A stretch of 64,000 nucleotides of DNA from Atopostipes suicloacalis DSM 15692 (GCF_900129085.1 NZ_FQUF01000013.1:1-64000), one strand, 5' to 3'; positions 37,026 through 48,939 are shown, counted from the first letter of the stretch. Numbers and translations: made by a program. The notes: generated from the sequence alone by a model not told the origin.

Positions 37026-38861
37026 TTATTTTTTTTCTTTATTTTTTCTAGCTTTATCTCTTTGATTCGTATTTAAAATAACTTTACGTAAACGAATAGA
37101 ATCTGGTGTTACTTCACAATATTCGTCATCTGCTAAGAAATTCATGGACTCTTCAAGGGTTAAGATTTTTGGTTCTTTAATTACACTGGTTTGGTCTTTA
37201 TTAGCAGAGCGTACGTTTGTTTTTTGTTTTTCTTTCGTTAAGTTAATGGATAAATCATTGTCGCGGTTATTTTCCCCAACAATCATTCCTTCATACACTT
37301 CAGTCCCTGGCTCTACAAAAATAGTTCCACGATCTTCTAAATGCATAATACTATAAGTGGTCACACGTCCATTATCTGATGAAACTAATGAACCATTTCG
37401 TCTACCTGTAATTTGTTCTTTAATAACAGGTAAGTATTCTGAAAATGAGTGATTGATAATTCCATAACCATGAGTGATAGATAAGAATTCATTAGTAAAG
37501 CCAATTAATCCACGGGAAGGAGCTAGAAAATGTAAGCGAACTTGTCCATTTCCAGTGTGTTCCATATCTTGCATCACTGCTTTACGTTGACTTAAACGTT
37601 CAATTACAGAACCCATATACTCTTCTGGTGTATCAATTTGAACAGATTCAAAAGGTTCACAAGTAACCCCATCTACTTCTCTTAAAATAACTTTCGGACG
37701 AGACACTTGAAGTTCAAATCCTTCTCGACGCATATTTTCGATTAAAATAGATAAGTGCAATTCTCCACGACCAGAAACAACCCAAGCATCCGGAGCTTCT
37801 GTCGGTTCTACTTTTAACGAAACATCTGTTTGTAATTGTGTTTGTAGTCGTTCTTCAATTTTACTTGCTGTTACCCACTTACCTTCACGACCTGCAAAAG
37901 GTGAATTGTTAACTAAAAAGGTCATTTGAAGGGTTGGTTCATCAATGTGTAATATAGGTAGCGGATCTAAATGGTCCGTTGGTGTAACAGTCTCTCCAAC
38001 AAATATATCTTCAAAACCAGAAATAGCAACAATATCTCCTGCTTTAGCTGATTCTATTTCAAGTCGTTCCAAACCAAAGAATCCAAATAATTTCGTTACT
38101 CGGAAGTCCTTAGTGGAACCGTCGAGTTTATTTAAAGTTACATTATCGCCAACTTTAATTTCTCCACGAAATACACGACCAATCCCAACACGACCTACAT
38201 AGTCATTATAATCGAGTAAAGAGACTTGGAATTGTAAAGGTTCATCTGTATTGTCAACTGGTGCGGGAATTTCTTTTAGAATGGTTTCAAAAACAGGTGC
38301 CATCGTTTCTTCTTGATCAGCTGGATCCGATGAATAACTACTTGTCCCATTAATGGCTGAAGCATAAACTACAGGAAATTCTAGTTGGTCATCATCTGCA
38401 TCTAATTCAATAAATAAATCAAGAACTTCATCAATAACCTTTTCTGGATTAGCTGTTGGTTTGTCAATTTTATTAACAACAACAATTGGTTTTAGTTGTT
38501 GCTCAAGTGCTTTTTGTAAAACAAAACGCGTTTGAGGCATTGGTCCTTCAAAAGCATCCACTACAAGGATGACTCCATCAACCATTTTTAAAATACGTTC
38601 TACTTCCCCACCAAAATCCGCATGTCCTGGGGTATCTAAAATATTAATAACAGCATCATTATAATTTACTGCCGTATTTTTAGATAAAATAGTGATTCCA
38701 CGTTCTTTTTCAATCGCATCTGAATCCATTGCACGGTCTTCTAGTTGATTATGTTCATCGAGAGTTGTTGATTGTGTCAATAGTTGGTCAACCAAAGTTG
38801 TTTTACCATGGTCAACGTGGGCAATAATTGCTATATTTCGAATATCTTCTCTAAAATTCAT
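37026..38861 (-). CDS. typA: Translational GTPase TypA/BipA
   Basis: A 611-residue ribosome-binding GTPase of the EF-G family involved in 50S assembly and stress growth. G1 is AHVDHGKT (near 14-21), G2 includes ERGITI, G3 [13 protein letters not shown]4 NKID. Domain II, III and V-like parts follow, then the TypA-specific C-terminal domain ending in a basic tail ([10 protein letters not shown]). Length is normal. It is transcribed alone from a good promoter at 38921-38949. Confidence 0.95.
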   Translation of the reverse strand: MNFREDIRNIAIIAHVDHGKTTLVDQLLTQSTTLDEHNQLEDRAMDSDAIEKERGITILSKNTAVNYNDAVINILDTPGHADFGGEVERILKMVDGVILVVDAFEGPMPQTRFVLQKALEQQLKPIVVVNKIDKPTANPEKVIDEVLDLFIELDADDDQLEFPVVYASAINGTSSYSSDPADQEETMAPVFETILKEIPAPVDNTDEPLQFQVSLLDYNDYVGRVGIGRVFRGEIKVGDNVTLNKLDGSTKDFRVTKLFGFFGLERLEIESAKAGDIVAISGFEDIFVGETVTPTDHLDPLPILHIDEPTLQMTFLVNNSPFAGREGKWVTASKIEERLQTQLQTDVSLKVEPTEAPDAWVVSGRGELHLSILIENMRREGFELQVSRPKVILREVDGVTCEPFESVQIDTPEEYMGSVIERLSQRKAVMQDMEHTGNGQVRLHFLAPSRGLIGFTNEFLSITHGYGIINHSFSEYLPVIKEQITGRRNGSLVSSDNGRVTTYSIMHLEDRGTIFVEPGTEVYEGMIVGENNRDNDLSINLTKEKQKTNVRSANKDQTSVIKEPKILTLEESMNFLADDEYCEVTPDSIRLRKVILNTNQRDKARKNKEKK

Positions 38862-38920
38862 TTTTAATCAAAATCTCCTCAATCTGATTACGCTTTGTTG
38901 TATCAAAAAAATACTAAGGT

Positions 38921-38949
38921 ATTTTACCAGTATTTAGTTATTAAAACAA
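38921..38949 (-). promoter_or_regulatory. Predicted promoter of typA
   Basis: TTGTTT (38944-38949) and TAAAAT (38921-38926) on the minus strand are 17 bases apart, about 60 bases ahead of the typA start. Confidence 0.6.
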
Positions 38950-39026
38950 TGTTTATGTGAAATAAATAGTTCCTATCAAAATTATTCTTTAATAAAGTTA
39001 AATTTTCAATGAAAAAAGTTCATTTT

Positions 39027-39812
39027 TTATGACAATAATTTAGTAATTTCTTTTTGGGCAGTTGGAGTGGCCATTATTGTCGGATTTGTGTTCAATAAGT
39101 CAACACGAGAACCATCAAATTGGGTAACCACGCCGCCATTCTCTTCAACTAGGAATAACCCCGGAGCAATATCCCATGGTTTTAACCCATAAGAGACATA
39201 AGCCACGGTGCTTCCTTTGGTTAACTCAACAGATTCAAGTCCTGCTGAGCCTATAGTACGAACACCCATTGCACGTTTTGTAATCTCAGCGTTAAAAGAA
39301 ACTTGTTGGTCCGATAAAAACATACTATTTGAAGCAAAAAGTCCTTTGTCCAGGGGTAAATCCTTCATCTTAGGAAGCGGCTGATCATTACAATAGACCC
39401 CGTTATCTTTTATTCCCCAGTACAATTTATTATGGGTTATATCATAAATATACGCTTGCTTTCCTATTCCCTTTTCATACACGGCCAACATGACCGCATA
39501 GTTTTCATTTTGTAAAACAAAATTTAAAGTTCCATCGATTGGGTCTAAAAACCAAACAGTCTGCTGTTCAAAATCTTCTCTACTAACATGATCTCCAAAA
39601 CCTTCTTCACTTATAATTAGATCATTTGGAAAATGCTGATTGATTTTCTGTACAAGTTCTTTTTCTATCTTGCGATCCATTTGAGTGACTAAATCATTTG
39701 CTCTCGATTTAACTTCTACTTCTAAATCATGTTGTAGAGCCTCTTTTATTTCTGTTGCAGCTTCTTTTAACCATTCTTTTATCAAAACATCTCTTTTTTC
39801 GGTCATTTGCAT
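39027..39812 (-). CDS. Inositol monophosphatase family protein (SuhB/YktC-like)
   Basis: A 261-residue Mg-dependent phosphatase of the inositol monophosphatase family. Metal-binding elements are visible: EEGF (residues about 70-73), DPIDGTLNFV, and the late PWDIAPGLFLVEENGG. Substrate in lactic acid bacteria is uncertain (inositol phosphate, NADP or other sugar phosphates). The start has a GGGGG site 8 bases upstream. It lies between typA and the pdh operon, both on the same strand. yktC sits near typA-like genes in bacilli, so the neighbourhood is ordinary. Confidence 0.88.
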   Translation of the reverse strand: MQMTEKRDVLIKEWLKEAATEIKEALQHDLEVEVKSRANDLVTQMDRKIEKELVQKINQHFPNDLIISEEGFGDHVSREDFEQQTVWFLDPIDGTLNFVLQNENYAVMLAVYEKGIGKQAYIYDITHNKLYWGIKDNGVYCNDQPLPKMKDLPLDKGLFASNSMFLSDQQVSFNAEITKRAMGVRTIGSAGLESVELTKGSTVAYVSYGLKPWDIAPGLFLVEENGGVVTQFDGSRVDLLNTNPTIMATPTAQKEITKLLS

Positions 39813-40041
39813 TCAAACATCCCCCTTCATCTAAAAAATCCATACGATTCCTATCAAAGATAGCATAATTATCGCAATAAGTAAAAAACTACACGTTAAA
39901 ATGTCCAGTTTAATGGGTTCTTATTTCATTTTTAATGGAATAAACTATTTTTTATTTAGTAGGCTGCATACTTTTTTCAAAAAATAACCCGTTACTTTCT
40001 TTGTGTATTTTTTCTAAAAAATACACAGCTTTTATTAAAAT

Positions 40042-40090
40042 AAAAAGATAAAAACCAAAAGCAGCACACGTCGTGACGCTTTTGGTTTCA
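40042..40090 (-). terminator. Terminator of the pdh operon
   Basis: AAACCAAAAGC (40078-40088, minus strand) and its exact complement (40052-40062) form an 11-bp stem around a 15-base loop, followed by TTTTATCTTTTTA. The rest of the 39813-40121 gap is AT-rich; I see no gene in it. Confidence 0.85.
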
Positions 40091-40121
40091 TACCTTAGAT
40101 TAAATCTTTTAGATTAAATTC

Positions 40122-41531
40122 TTACATATGAATAGGTAATCCAAGAGCAGCTTCTGCTGTATCCATTACAGCTTCTGCTAGTGTTGGATGAGCATGAATA
40201 GTTAAAGAGATATCTTCAGCATTCATACCACTTTCAACTGCTAAACTTAATTCAGCAATTAAATCAGAGGCATTTACACCTGCCACTTGTGCACCTACAA
40301 TTACGTTGTCTTCTTTAGTCGTAATTAATCGGACAAAACCTTCTGTACGATCTAGAGAAATTGCACGACCATTCCCACCTAATGGGAATTTAGTAGCTGT
40401 AACTTCTAATCCAGCTTCTTTTGCTTCGTCTGCTGTATAACCAACAGAAGCAATCTCTGGATGTGTGAAAGCAACGGCTGGCATGGCACGATAATCAACC
40501 GCTACTTTTTTACCGGAAATAGCTTCAGCAGCTATTTTCCCTTCATAAGAAGCTTTATGAGCTAAAGCAGCACCAGGAACAACATCTCCGATAGCATAAA
40601 TACTATCAGCACTTACACTTCGGCCTTGTTCGTCGACCTTAATTAAACCACGATCATCAACTTCAACACCAGCGATGTCTAGACCTAATTCATCTGTGTT
40701 TGGACGACGACCCACTGTTACTAATACATAGTCAGATTCGACAGTTTTTTCTTTACCATCTACTTCATAAGTTACTGTAACACCAGTGTCTGTTTCTTCA
40801 ACACCTTTTGCCATAGCTTTTGTATGAATTTCAGTACCATTATTTTTGAATTCTTTTTCAACTAATTTTACCATGTCTTTATCGAATCCACTTAAGATGG
40901 AGTCAAGACCTTCAAGGATCGTTACTTTAGTTCCTAAAGATGCATATACACCAGCTAATTCACTACCGATATATCCACCACCGATTACGGTAAGTGCTTC
41001 AGGAATCTCTTCTAAAGCTAATGCGCCAGTTGAATTAAGAATGCGTTTGCTCCATTCGAATCCTTTTAGTTCAATTGGACGAGAACCTGTAGCAATGATT
41101 GCGTTGTTATAAGAATAAGATTGTGCGCCATCATCTTGCATTACACGTAAATTATGTGTATCAACAAAGAACGCTTCTCCTTCAAGAATCTCAACTTTAT
41201 TTTTCTTTAAGAGCATTTCAACTCCGCCAGTTAAACGATTAACAACTTTTTCTTGTTTCCATTCTTGTGTCTTAGCCCAGTCAATAGTTACATTTTCAGT
41301 TGAAACACCAAAAATTTCTGAATCTTTTGCTTGGCTAAATCGTTCACCTGCTGTAATTAAAGCCTTGGAAGGAATACATCCAACGTTTAAGCAAGCTCCC
41401 CCAATAAATTCTTTCTCAACAATTGCAACTTTTTGGCCCATTTGTGCTGCACGAATAGCCGCTACATAACCACCGGGACCTGATCCGATCACAACTGTAT
41501 CTAGTTCAATTGACATATCTCCAACAACCAT
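40122..41531 (-). CDS. pdhD: Dihydrolipoyl dehydrogenase (PDH E3)
   Basis: A 469-residue FAD enzyme that reoxidises dihydrolipoamide with NAD. An N-terminal FAD-binding [15 protein letters not shown] (near 17-31), the redox-active disulfide [13 protein letters not shown] (C near 47 and 52), the NAD-binding [18 protein letters not shown], and the C-terminal catalytic HAHPTLAEA with His-Glu pair are all present. Last gene of pdhA-pdhB-pdhC-pdhD, 12 bases after pdhC. The ATG at 41531 has an AGGTGA site 7 bases upstream; an internal ATG five codons on is a possible alternative. Confidence 0.96.
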   Translation of the reverse strand: MVVGDMSIELDTVVIGSGPGGYVAAIRAAQMGQKVAIVEKEFIGGACLNVGCIPSKALITAGERFSQAKDSEIFGVSTENVTIDWAKTQEWKQEKVVNRLTGGVEMLLKKNKVEILEGEAFFVDTHNLRVMQDDGAQSYSYNNAIIATGSRPIELKGFEWSKRILNSTGALALEEIPEALTVIGGGYIGSELAGVYASLGTKVTILEGLDSILSGFDKDMVKLVEKEFKNNGTEIHTKAMAKGVEETDTGVTVTYEVDGKEKTVESDYVLVTVGRRPNTDELGLDIAGVEVDDRGLIKVDEQGRSVSADSIYAIGDVVPGAALAHKASYEGKIAAEAISGKKVAVDYRAMPAVAFTHPEIASVGYTADEAKEAGLEVTATKFPLGGNGRAISLDRTEGFVRLITTKEDNVIVGAQVAGVNASDLIAELSLAVESGMNAEDISLTIHAHPTLAEAVMDTAEAALGLPIHM

Positions 41532-41543
41532 TAGAGCTTCACC

Positions 41544-42860
41544 TTAACCTTTCATCAATAATAATTCAGGGTCTGACAATAATTGTTTCAAGTAATTCAT
41601 CGCTTGTTGAGCAACTGCACCATCAATAATACGGTGGTCAACAACAAGTGATAAATCTAATACTTTAGAAACTACAATTTCACCTTCGCTGTTAACTACA
41701 GCTTTGTCTGAAATGATTCCAACCCCAACAATTGCTGATTCCGGGTGATTTATAATTGGTGTGAAGTGTGCGCCACCAACTGAACCAATATTAGAAATTG
41801 AAATTGAGCCGTCTGCCATATCTTTTCCACTTAATTTATTTTCATGTGCTTTTCCTGATAATTCAATAATTTCATCAGCAATATCAAACATAGGTTTTGT
41901 ATTGGCATCTTGGATAACAGGTACATAAAGACCATTATCTGTATCTGTAGCAATACCAATGTTGTAATAATGTTTGTAGACAATTTCATCTGTAGTATCA
42001 TCTAAAGATGCATTGAATACTGGGAATTCTTTCATCATTGCTACAACTGCTTTAACAATGTATGGCAAGAATGTAAGTTTAGTATCTTGTTCAGCAGCAA
42101 CATCTTTAAATTTCTTACGATGTGCCCATAATTCATCAACCACAACTTCATCAAATAATGCAAATGAAGGAACAACTGTTGCACTCTTAACCATTGCTTT
42201 TGCAATTGCACGACGTGTCATTGTCAATGGTTCGCGAGTTTCTTCGTCTTCTCGACCAGATTTGTATGGAGTAACTTCAACTCCGCCTACTGTTTGACCT
42301 GAAACGGCTGGTTGTGTTGCTGTTTCTTCTGTAGAAACGGCTTCTGCCCCACCATTTTCTACGTAGTTATCGATATCTTCTTTAACCACGCGACCAGATT
42401 TACCTGTTGGCGTTACTAAACTAATATCCACATCTTTTTCGCGAGCATATTGACGTACAGATGGCATTGCAAGAACCATTTTATTTGGATCAGAAGTTGC
42501 AACAACACCAGTTGATTCTGTTTCTGAAGGAGCTTCTGTCGCTGTTTCTTCACTCACTTCTTCTACAGGATCTTCTTCATCTGGAGTTGTATCACTTGCT
42601 GGTTCTTCTTCTCCACCTTCTGAACCGTCGTCGATAACCATTATATTGTCACCAACTGTCACAAGTGTTCCTGCATCCACTTCGATACTTTGAATTTTAC
42701 CTGAAACAGGAGCTGCTAATTCTTCAACGGATTTATCATTTTGAACTTCAGCAACTGAATCGCCTTCTTCAACTTCGTCGCCTTCAGCAACTAGCCAATC
42801 AACGATTTCACCTTCAGCAATTCCTTCTCCCATATCAGGAAATTTAAATGTAAAAGCCAT
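41544..42860 (-). CDS. pdhC: Dihydrolipoyllysine acetyltransferase (PDH E2)
   Basis: A 438-residue core component transferring acetyl groups to CoA. It has one N-terminal lipoyl domain with the lipoylation Lys in QNDKSVEEL (near residue 44), a Glu/Asp/Thr/Ser/Pro-rich linker, a peripheral-subunit-binding domain ([27 protein letters not shown]), a second linker, and the catalytic domain with DHRIIDGA. The lipoyl group could be attached by the LplA ligase at 54534. A 120-base gap with a strong hairpin separates it from pdhB. Confidence 0.95.
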   Translation of the reverse strand: MAFTFKFPDMGEGIAEGEIVDWLVAEGDEVEEGDSVAEVQNDKSVEELAAPVSGKIQSIEVDAGTLVTVGDNIMVIDDGSEGGEEEPASDTTPDEEDPVEEVSEETATEAPSETESTGVVATSDPNKMVLAMPSVRQYAREKDVDISLVTPTGKSGRVVKEDIDNYVENGGAEAVSTEETATQPAVSGQTVGGVEVTPYKSGREDEETREPLTMTRRAIAKAMVKSATVVPSFALFDEVVVDELWAHRKKFKDVAAEQDTKLTFLPYIVKAVVAMMKEFPVFNASLDDTTDEIVYKHYYNIGIATDTDNGLYVPVIQDANTKPMFDIADEIIELSGKAHENKLSGKDMADGSISISNIGSVGGAHFTPIINHPESAIVGVGIISDKAVVNSEGEIVVSKVLDLSLVVDHRIIDGAVAQQAMNYLKQLLSDPELLLMKG

Positions 42861-42923
42861 TATATAACTCTTCCCTTCTTTTCATAAATAAATTTTGCTT
42901 CGAGAAATTGTTTCTTTTTTACA

Positions 42924-42960
42924 GTAAGTAAGAGATACAATGAAGTATCTCTTTACTCAC
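42924..42960 (-). other. Strong hairpin between pdhB and pdhC
   Basis: On the minus strand GTGAGTAAAGAGATAC pairs with GTATCTCTTACTTAC around a TTCATT loop. It starts about 20 bases after the pdhB stop and is not followed by a T-run (TGTAAAAAAG follows), so it looks like an mRNA processing or stabilising element rather than a terminator. Confidence 0.6.
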
Positions 42961-42980
42961 GTATTATTTTTTAAATGCGA

Positions 42981-43961
42981 TTAAAAATCCGCAGTCTCTT
43001 TAATAGCTTCTGTAATATCAGCAGCAGATGGTAACCATAGATTTTCCATTTGTGCAAATGGGAAAACAGTATCTGGAGCAGATACAAAAGAAATTGGAGC
43101 TTTCAATGAAAGAATTGAACGTTGAGAAATTTCAGAGATTACTGTGTTCCCAACTCCTGCTTGGCGTTGTGCTTCTTGAACAAACACCATACGTCCTGTT
43201 TTTTCAACTGAAGCGACAATTGTTTCGTAGTCTATTGGAGAAACAGTACGTAGATCAATTACTTCTACTGATAGATCTTCTTTTTCTAATTCTTCAGCTG
43301 CTTTTAGTGCTTCTCGAACCATATATCCATAAGCGACAACAGTAACGTCAGACCCTTCACGAGCTACATTTGCTTTACCTAGTTCAATTTCATATTGTTC
43401 TTCTGGAACTTCTTCACGGAATGAACGATATAATTTCATGTGCTCTAAGAAAACAACTGGATCATTGTCACGAATGGCTGCTGTTAATAGACCTTTTGCA
43501 TCATAAGGATTTGAAGGAATAACTACTTTCAAGCCAGGTGCTTGAGCCATTAAGCCTTCTAAACTATCTGCATGCATTTCAGGTGTACGAACTCCACCAC
43601 CAAATGGCGAACGGATAACAACAGGCATATCTAGGTGTCCACCCATACGGAAACGTTGACGAGAAATTTGCCCAACAACTGAATCCATAACTTCAAATAC
43701 GAAACCAAAGAATTGAATCTCAGCAACTGGACGGAAGCCTTGAACTGATAAACCAAAGGCCATACCACCGATTGCAGATTCAGCTAGAGGTGTATCACTT
43801 ACCCGTTCATCCCCATATTTTTCATGAAGACCTTCTGTTGCACGGAATACACCACCATTAACACCAACGTCTTCACCAAATACTAAGACCTTTTCATTTT
43901 TTTCCATTTCTTGATCTAAGGCCTGAGTAATTGCTGAAACCATATTAAGTTGTTGTGTCAT
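42981..43961 (-). CDS. pdhB: Pyruvate dehydrogenase E1 beta subunit
   Basis: A 326-residue subunit that forms the E1 heterotetramer with PdhA. It has the TPP-contacting [16 protein letters not shown] region, [26 protein letters not shown], and the C-terminal transketolase-like domain with [11 protein letters not shown]. Its start is two bases from the pdhA stop region, so it is probably coupled to pdhA. Confidence 0.96.
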   Translation of the reverse strand: MTQQLNMVSAITQALDQEMEKNEKVLVFGEDVGVNGGVFRATEGLHEKYGDERVSDTPLAESAIGGMAFGLSVQGFRPVAEIQFFGFVFEVMDSVVGQISRQRFRMGGHLDMPVVIRSPFGGGVRTPEMHADSLEGLMAQAPGLKVVIPSNPYDAKGLLTAAIRDNDPVVFLEHMKLYRSFREEVPEEQYEIELGKANVAREGSDVTVVAYGYMVREALKAAEELEKEDLSVEVIDLRTVSPIDYETIVASVEKTGRMVFVQEAQRQAGVGNTVISEISQRSILSLKAPISFVSAPDTVFPFAQMENLWLPSAADITEAIKETADF

Positions 43962-43963
43962 GA

Positions 43964-45088
<1,125 letters not shown>

Positions 45089-45156
45089 TTAAGTAAAATA
45101 AATGATTCACAAAATCATAGTTAGGTGACTATGTTTTTTATGACTTTTCACATTTA

Positions 45157-45185
45157 AAAATAACACTCATTTCACAAAAAATCAA
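45157..45185 (-). promoter_or_regulatory. Predicted promoter of the pdh operon
   Basis: TTGATT (45180-45185) and TATTTT (45157-45162) on the minus strand are 17 bases apart, about 85 bases ahead of pdhA. A small CATAGT/ACTATG hairpin lies in the leader. Confidence 0.5.
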
Positions 45186-45333
45186 GCTTTCTTCACCGCT
45201 TTAAATCAATTTTTTATTGGTTTTTAAGTGCTTTAGATTTCTTGTGATTTTTTTATTATGAAAGTGCTTTTTCACAATCATTTAAAACTCATTTAAGTAA
45301 AATGATAATTTGAAGCTTCTCCGTCTTTTTTTT

Positions 45334-45384
45334 TAAAAAAACCTTCCATTAAGACGAAATTATTAAAATCTAATGAAGGAGTAA
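45334..45384 (-). terminator. Orphan terminator-like hairpin upstream of pdhA
   Basis: On the minus strand CCTTCATTA pairs with TAATGGAAGG around an 18-base loop, followed by TTTTTTT. No minus-strand gene ends here. It could stop a short transcript started at a weak promoter (TTAGAA, 17 bases, TATATT at 45437-45442) and thus act as an attenuator ahead of pdhA, or end a small RNA. The rest of the 45071-45512 gap holds only promoter sequence for pdhA and def. Confidence 0.45.
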
Positions 45385-45512
45385 GTGAAGTTCGTCGCAA
45401 GGAAATAATTATAATTATTTTTTAAAACTTTTTTGTAATATAAACTTTTATTGATACATTTCTAATCAATTATGTTAAAATAATAAAACGTACATGTATG
45501 AGAGGTGATTAA

Positions 45513-46079
45513 ATGATTACAATGGATGATATAATAAGGGATGAACATCCTACTTTAAGAACAGTAGCAGAAGAAGTTTCTTTCCCATTAGATGATCAAT
45601 TTAAAAATCTTGCATCCGATATGATTGAATTTTTAAAAAATAGTCAGGATGAAGAAATAGCTGAAAAATATGATTTACGAGCTGGAGTCGGTATTGCTGC
45701 TCCACAATTAAATATCTCTAAAAAGATATTAGCCGTTCATATTCCAGCTGAATTAGAAGGTTCAGAGCCACTTAGCTTGGTAATGATAAATCCTAAAATA
45801 ATGAGCCATTCAGTCCAAAGAACGGCTTTGCAAGATGGTGAAGGATGTCTATCTGTTGATGAATTATACGAAGGGTTTGTGCCCCGTAATAAACGAATTA
45901 CCGTTCAATATTACGATTTAGATGGCCAGAAAGTTAAGAAACGCTTTAAAGGATACCCTGCAATTGTTATCCAGCATGAGATTGACCATTTAAATGGCAT
46001 TCTTTTTTATGACCATATTAACGAACAAGATCCATTTATGATTCCAGAAGATATGGATATTTTTGAAGAGGATGAGTAA
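45513..46079 (+). CDS. def: Peptide deformylase
   Basis: A 188-residue Fe/Zn hydrolase removing the formyl group from nascent proteins. The three family motifs are present: GVGIAAPQ (58-65), EGCLS (110-114, metal-binding Cys) and HEIDH (155-159, two metal-binding His and catalytic Glu). The length and the insertion between motifs mark it as the Gram-positive type II form. The start has a GAGAGGTG site 5-6 bases upstream. It is a single gene on the plus strand, divergent from pdhA. Confidence 0.96.
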   Translation: MITMDDIIRDEHPTLRTVAEEVSFPLDDQFKNLASDMIEFLKNSQDEEIAEKYDLRAGVGIAAPQLNISKKILAVHIPAELEGSEPLSLVMINPKIMSHSVQRTALQDGEGCLSVDELYEGFVPRNKRITVQYYDLDGQKVKKRFKGYPAIVIQHEIDHLNGILFYDHINEQDPFMIPEDMDIFEEDE

Positions 46080-46099
46080 TTCCTATATTTTACAAAACA

Positions 46100-46150
46100 A
46101 TAACTCCCTTGCCAGCCTATTGAGCTGACTAAGGGAGTTATTTTTTTTAC
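46100..46150 (+). terminator. Terminator between def and tpx (bidirectional)
   Basis: AACTCCCTT (46102-46110) and AAGGGAGTT (46131-46139) form the outer stem and CAGC/GCTG the inner stem, followed by A and eight or more T. The genes are convergent. Confidence 0.85.
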
Positions 46151-46169
46151 TTAATAACAAATTAGTAAC

Positions 46170-46664
46170 TTAGAGGTTATCAATAGCTTCTAATGTTGCA
46201 TCGTAATTCGGTTCATCCGCAATTTCTTCCACAATTTGAACATACTGGATAATCCCTTTCGGATCTACTAAGAATACTGAACGAGCTAATCGTTCATCGC
46301 CACCCATATCAACACCTAAGCCATACGCTTTCCCAAATTCACGGTTTGCGTCAGATAAAGTCGTTAAATCTAAGTCATTTTCGTCATTCCATTGGTTAAA
46401 TTCATCTACTGTATTACGGCTAACTGTCAAGTAGACGACATCTTTTTCTGCAAGTTCTTTAGAAAATCGTTTCGTTTGTAGTTCGCAGGTTCTCGTTTGT
46501 ACATCGGGAACCACACTTATTACAACAGGTTGATTTCCAAAAAAACTTGATAGTTTTACTTCTTCGCCTTGACGATTCGTTAATGTTGCATCAGGTGCTC
46601 GTTCTCCGACTATGGGTTGTGTTCCTTTTACTTCTAATGGATCTCCTTTAAATGTTACTTGCAT
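46170..46664 (-). CDS. tpx: Thiol peroxidase, single-cysteine form
   Basis: A 164-residue peroxiredoxin of the Tpx (atypical two-Cys) family. The N-terminal FKGDPLEVKGTQPIVGERAPDATL pattern and the TxxC peroxidatic site (T57-C60 in VPDVQTRTCELQTKRF) are clear. The resolving Cys that Tpx proteins carry about 35 residues later is absent: Cys60 is the only cysteine. Reduction must therefore use another thiol. It has its own promoter (46713-46741) and an AAAGGA site before the ATG. Confidence 0.88.
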   Translation of the reverse strand: MQVTFKGDPLEVKGTQPIVGERAPDATLTNRQGEEVKLSSFFGNQPVVISVVPDVQTRTCELQTKRFSKELAEKDVVYLTVSRNTVDEFNQWNDENDLDLTTLSDANREFGKAYGLGVDMGGDERLARSVFLVDPKGIIQYVQIVEEIADEPNYDATLEAIDNL

Positions 46665-46712
46665 CTAAAAACATCCTTTCTTAAAGTAGTTGTTCTGTAG
46701 TTTTCCATCTTT

Positions 46713-46741
46713 AGTATATAAAGGATGTCTTAAGATAACAA
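46713..46741 (-). promoter_or_regulatory. Predicted promoter of tpx
   Basis: TTGTTA (46736-46741) and TATACT (46713-46718) on the minus strand are 17 bases apart, in the gap after the metallo-hydrolase gene. Confidence 0.65.
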
Positions 46742-46756
46742 AGGATTCGCATTGTA

Positions 46757-47788
46757 CTACAAAGATTTAACCGATTCATCAGATTCTTTGTTAAAAGGTA
46801 CAATCTCCTCTTCAAGTTTTGTAAACTTAAGTGATCCCTCTCCCATATCCATCTTCACGCAATTAGTATTGGCTAGATGATGCAAATGAGCCATTGTCTC
46901 TCCTGCCGCAAACCATTTTTGTGCTCTTGGAAACTCATCCCAATTATCGGCACGGATTCGCCAAGAAATATTTGTAGAAATCTCACGAACCGTATATTTT
47001 TTGCCAAAATCCATCGCATCTAATATTTCTTGTAATCTTTCATCATGATGCAAAATAAGCTCATCTATACGTCCATGAGGATTTGCAATTATTTTTCGGT
47101 GCGTGGCTAAAGCTAAATCGATTTCTAAATCTTTTAATGAATAAAGTGTTTCTATATAAGTATTTAAAATATCTGGATATTCAAAGCCCCAAAAAGTAAT
47201 ATTTGGTGTAATCGGATCTAAAATTGTGTCGGCACTTAATAAAATCTTTTTATCCTTATCATAAAATCCTAGATGTCCCGGCGTATGTCCACTTAAATCC
47301 AATATTTCAAAACAATAATCCCCTACAGCAAAATATTCGCCAATTTCTAGTTCAATATAATCAATCGTTCGTTCTAAACGGTGCTTATATCCAGGATTCT
47401 CATCCGTGATCAACTCATCTTCTTCCATCCCATATAATGGAATTAAAGCTTCTAAAGAGTCCCAATATTCTCGAGTAACCATTTCATTAATTAATTGTCC
47501 ATCTACTTCTCCTGCATAGATTTTACAACCTGCACCCGCAAACAGGTTAACTAGTCCTACATGATCTGAATGCAAATGCGTGAGTATCACTTCAACTTCT
47601 TCTATAGATACATCTAAAGCCTTTAATCCATTTAGCAAATCTTCCTTTGATGCTTCTGCATTAAAACCTGTATCAAAGACAACTATTCGATTTTCTCCTT
47701 TAACAACATAAACATTTAAGGCTTTTAGTAGATTATTCGGTAAAGTAACTGGAAATGTGTAAATATCTTTCACTACTTCTTTTATCAA
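46757..47788 (-). CDS. Metallo-beta-lactamase-fold hydrolase
   Basis: A 343-residue protein with the zinc motif HLHSDHVG (71-78), the later SGHTPGHLGFY and LLSADTILD elements and a C-terminal winged-helix-like extension (about 245-330), as in hydrolases of the YtnP/lactonase or RNase-Z-like MBL group with a DUF-type tail. The substrate cannot be told from sequence. The start codon is TTG with GGGGGAG about 8 bases upstream. It is followed by tpx without a terminator, and is divergent from the esterase gene at 47931. Confidence 0.8.
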   Translation of the reverse strand: MIKEVVKDIYTFPVTLPNNLLKALNVYVVKGENRIVVFDTGFNAEASKEDLLNGLKALDVSIEEVEVILTHLHSDHVGLVNLFAGAGCKIYAGEVDGQLINEMVTREYWDSLEALIPLYGMEEDELITDENPGYKHRLERTIDYIELEIGEYFAVGDYCFEILDLSGHTPGHLGFYDKDKKILLSADTILDPITPNITFWGFEYPDILNTYIETLYSLKDLEIDLALATHRKIIANPHGRIDELILHHDERLQEILDAMDFGKKYTVREISTNISWRIRADNWDEFPRAQKWFAAGETMAHLHHLANTNCVKMDMGEGSLKFTKLEEEIVPFNKESDESVKSL

Positions 47789-47930
47789 AATGTCTCCCCC
47801 TCTTTACTAAAGCGCTATCTTTTAATTATCATAGCGAGCCAGAGATTACAAAGTCAAATTAGTTCTTCTTATACATACCCTAAGTAGAAATTTGAGGTAA
47901 AATTAGGTATCCTATTAAAGAGGTGCAGAA

Positions 47931-48671
47931 ATGAAATTATCTATAGAAGAATACACATTAGGAACCATTCCAATATTAGAAGTTGTTTCAGAACAAAACA
48001 AACACGAATCGTTGCCACTCATTATTTATTATCACGGATGGCAGTCTTCAAAAGAACTCACGTTAACACAGGGACGTTATTTAGCTCGAGAAGGTTTTCG
48101 AGTCATCTTGCCGGATGCCTTTAATCATGGAAAACGTAAAAATCCGATGACAGATATTCCTTCATTAACCTTCTGGCAAAGTATACATACCAATTTATTT
48201 GAATTTGGATATATTGTAGATTTTTTACAAAAAAAAGGACTTGCCGATGACAGAATCGGTGTAGGTGGTTTATCTATGGGTGGTATGACAACTACTGCTT
48301 TGCTCACACAACATCCCGAAATAGATGCTGCTGCTTGTGTAATGGGTACTCCAAAACTAGTTGCTTATCGAGAGCGTATTTTCAAGCATGCTAGCCAAAT
48401 GGATCGCTTCTTTCCTCATGATTACAATCTTTTATTAAAATGGATTCCAGAATACGATTTATCCTTACAACCTGAAAAAATAGATGGACGCCCTCTTCTC
48501 TTTTGGCACGGCCGAGAAGATGTCGTTGTTCCCTATCAACATGTTGTAGAGTTTATAGCCGAACATGGAGACAAGGAAAATATTCAATTTATTGAAGAAG
48601 ATGAAGCCCATCTTGTTCGTCCAGAGACCATGGAAAAAATCACGCAATTTTTTGTAGAGGCCATGCTTTAA
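47931..48671 (+). CDS. Alpha/beta hydrolase, YitV/prolyl-oligopeptidase-like esterase
   Basis: A 246-residue serine hydrolase. The oxyanion region YYHGWQSSKE (near 29-38), LPDAFNHGKR, the nucleophile elbow GLSMGG (near 108-113), and the late DVVVPYQH (catalytic Asp) and EAHLVRPE (catalytic His) make a full catalytic triad. The best family match is the YitV/YjfP-type esterases of small acyl esters; the natural substrate is unknown. GAGGTG lies 5 bases before the ATG. Single gene with its own terminator. Confidence 0.85.
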   Translation: MKLSIEEYTLGTIPILEVVSEQNKHESLPLIIYYHGWQSSKELTLTQGRYLAREGFRVILPDAFNHGKRKNPMTDIPSLTFWQSIHTNLFEFGYIVDFLQKKGLADDRIGVGGLSMGGMTTTALLTQHPEIDAAACVMGTPKLVAYRERIFKHASQMDRFFPHDYNLLLKWIPEYDLSLQPEKIDGRPLLFWHGREDVVVPYQHVVEFIAEHGDKENIQFIEEDEAHLVRPETMEKITQFFVEAML

Positions 48672-48700
48672 TCTCTTGCATGAATTTTATATAAAAAATG

Positions 48701-48738
48701 AAATCCACCGTATTAATAAATACGATGGATTTTTATAT
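48701..48738 (+). terminator. Terminator after the esterase gene
   Basis: AAATCCACCGTATT pairs with AATACGATGGATTT around a short loop, followed by TTTATATTT. Confidence 0.8.
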
Positions 48739-48939
48739 TTAAATTTGAAAAGATCCCCTTTCTAAAATTATATACATAATACGAAGAGGTTAGCAAAAAT
48801 TTAGAAAGCAAAGATATTTAAGTTGACAGTTCAAAGGTAAAAATGGCTAAATAAGGTTAATAGATTGATTCTCATGTAAATAAATAATTGATCTAAGAAA
48901 AGCCTATGAAGTGAAGTTATTATACAAGGAGGATTGGAA

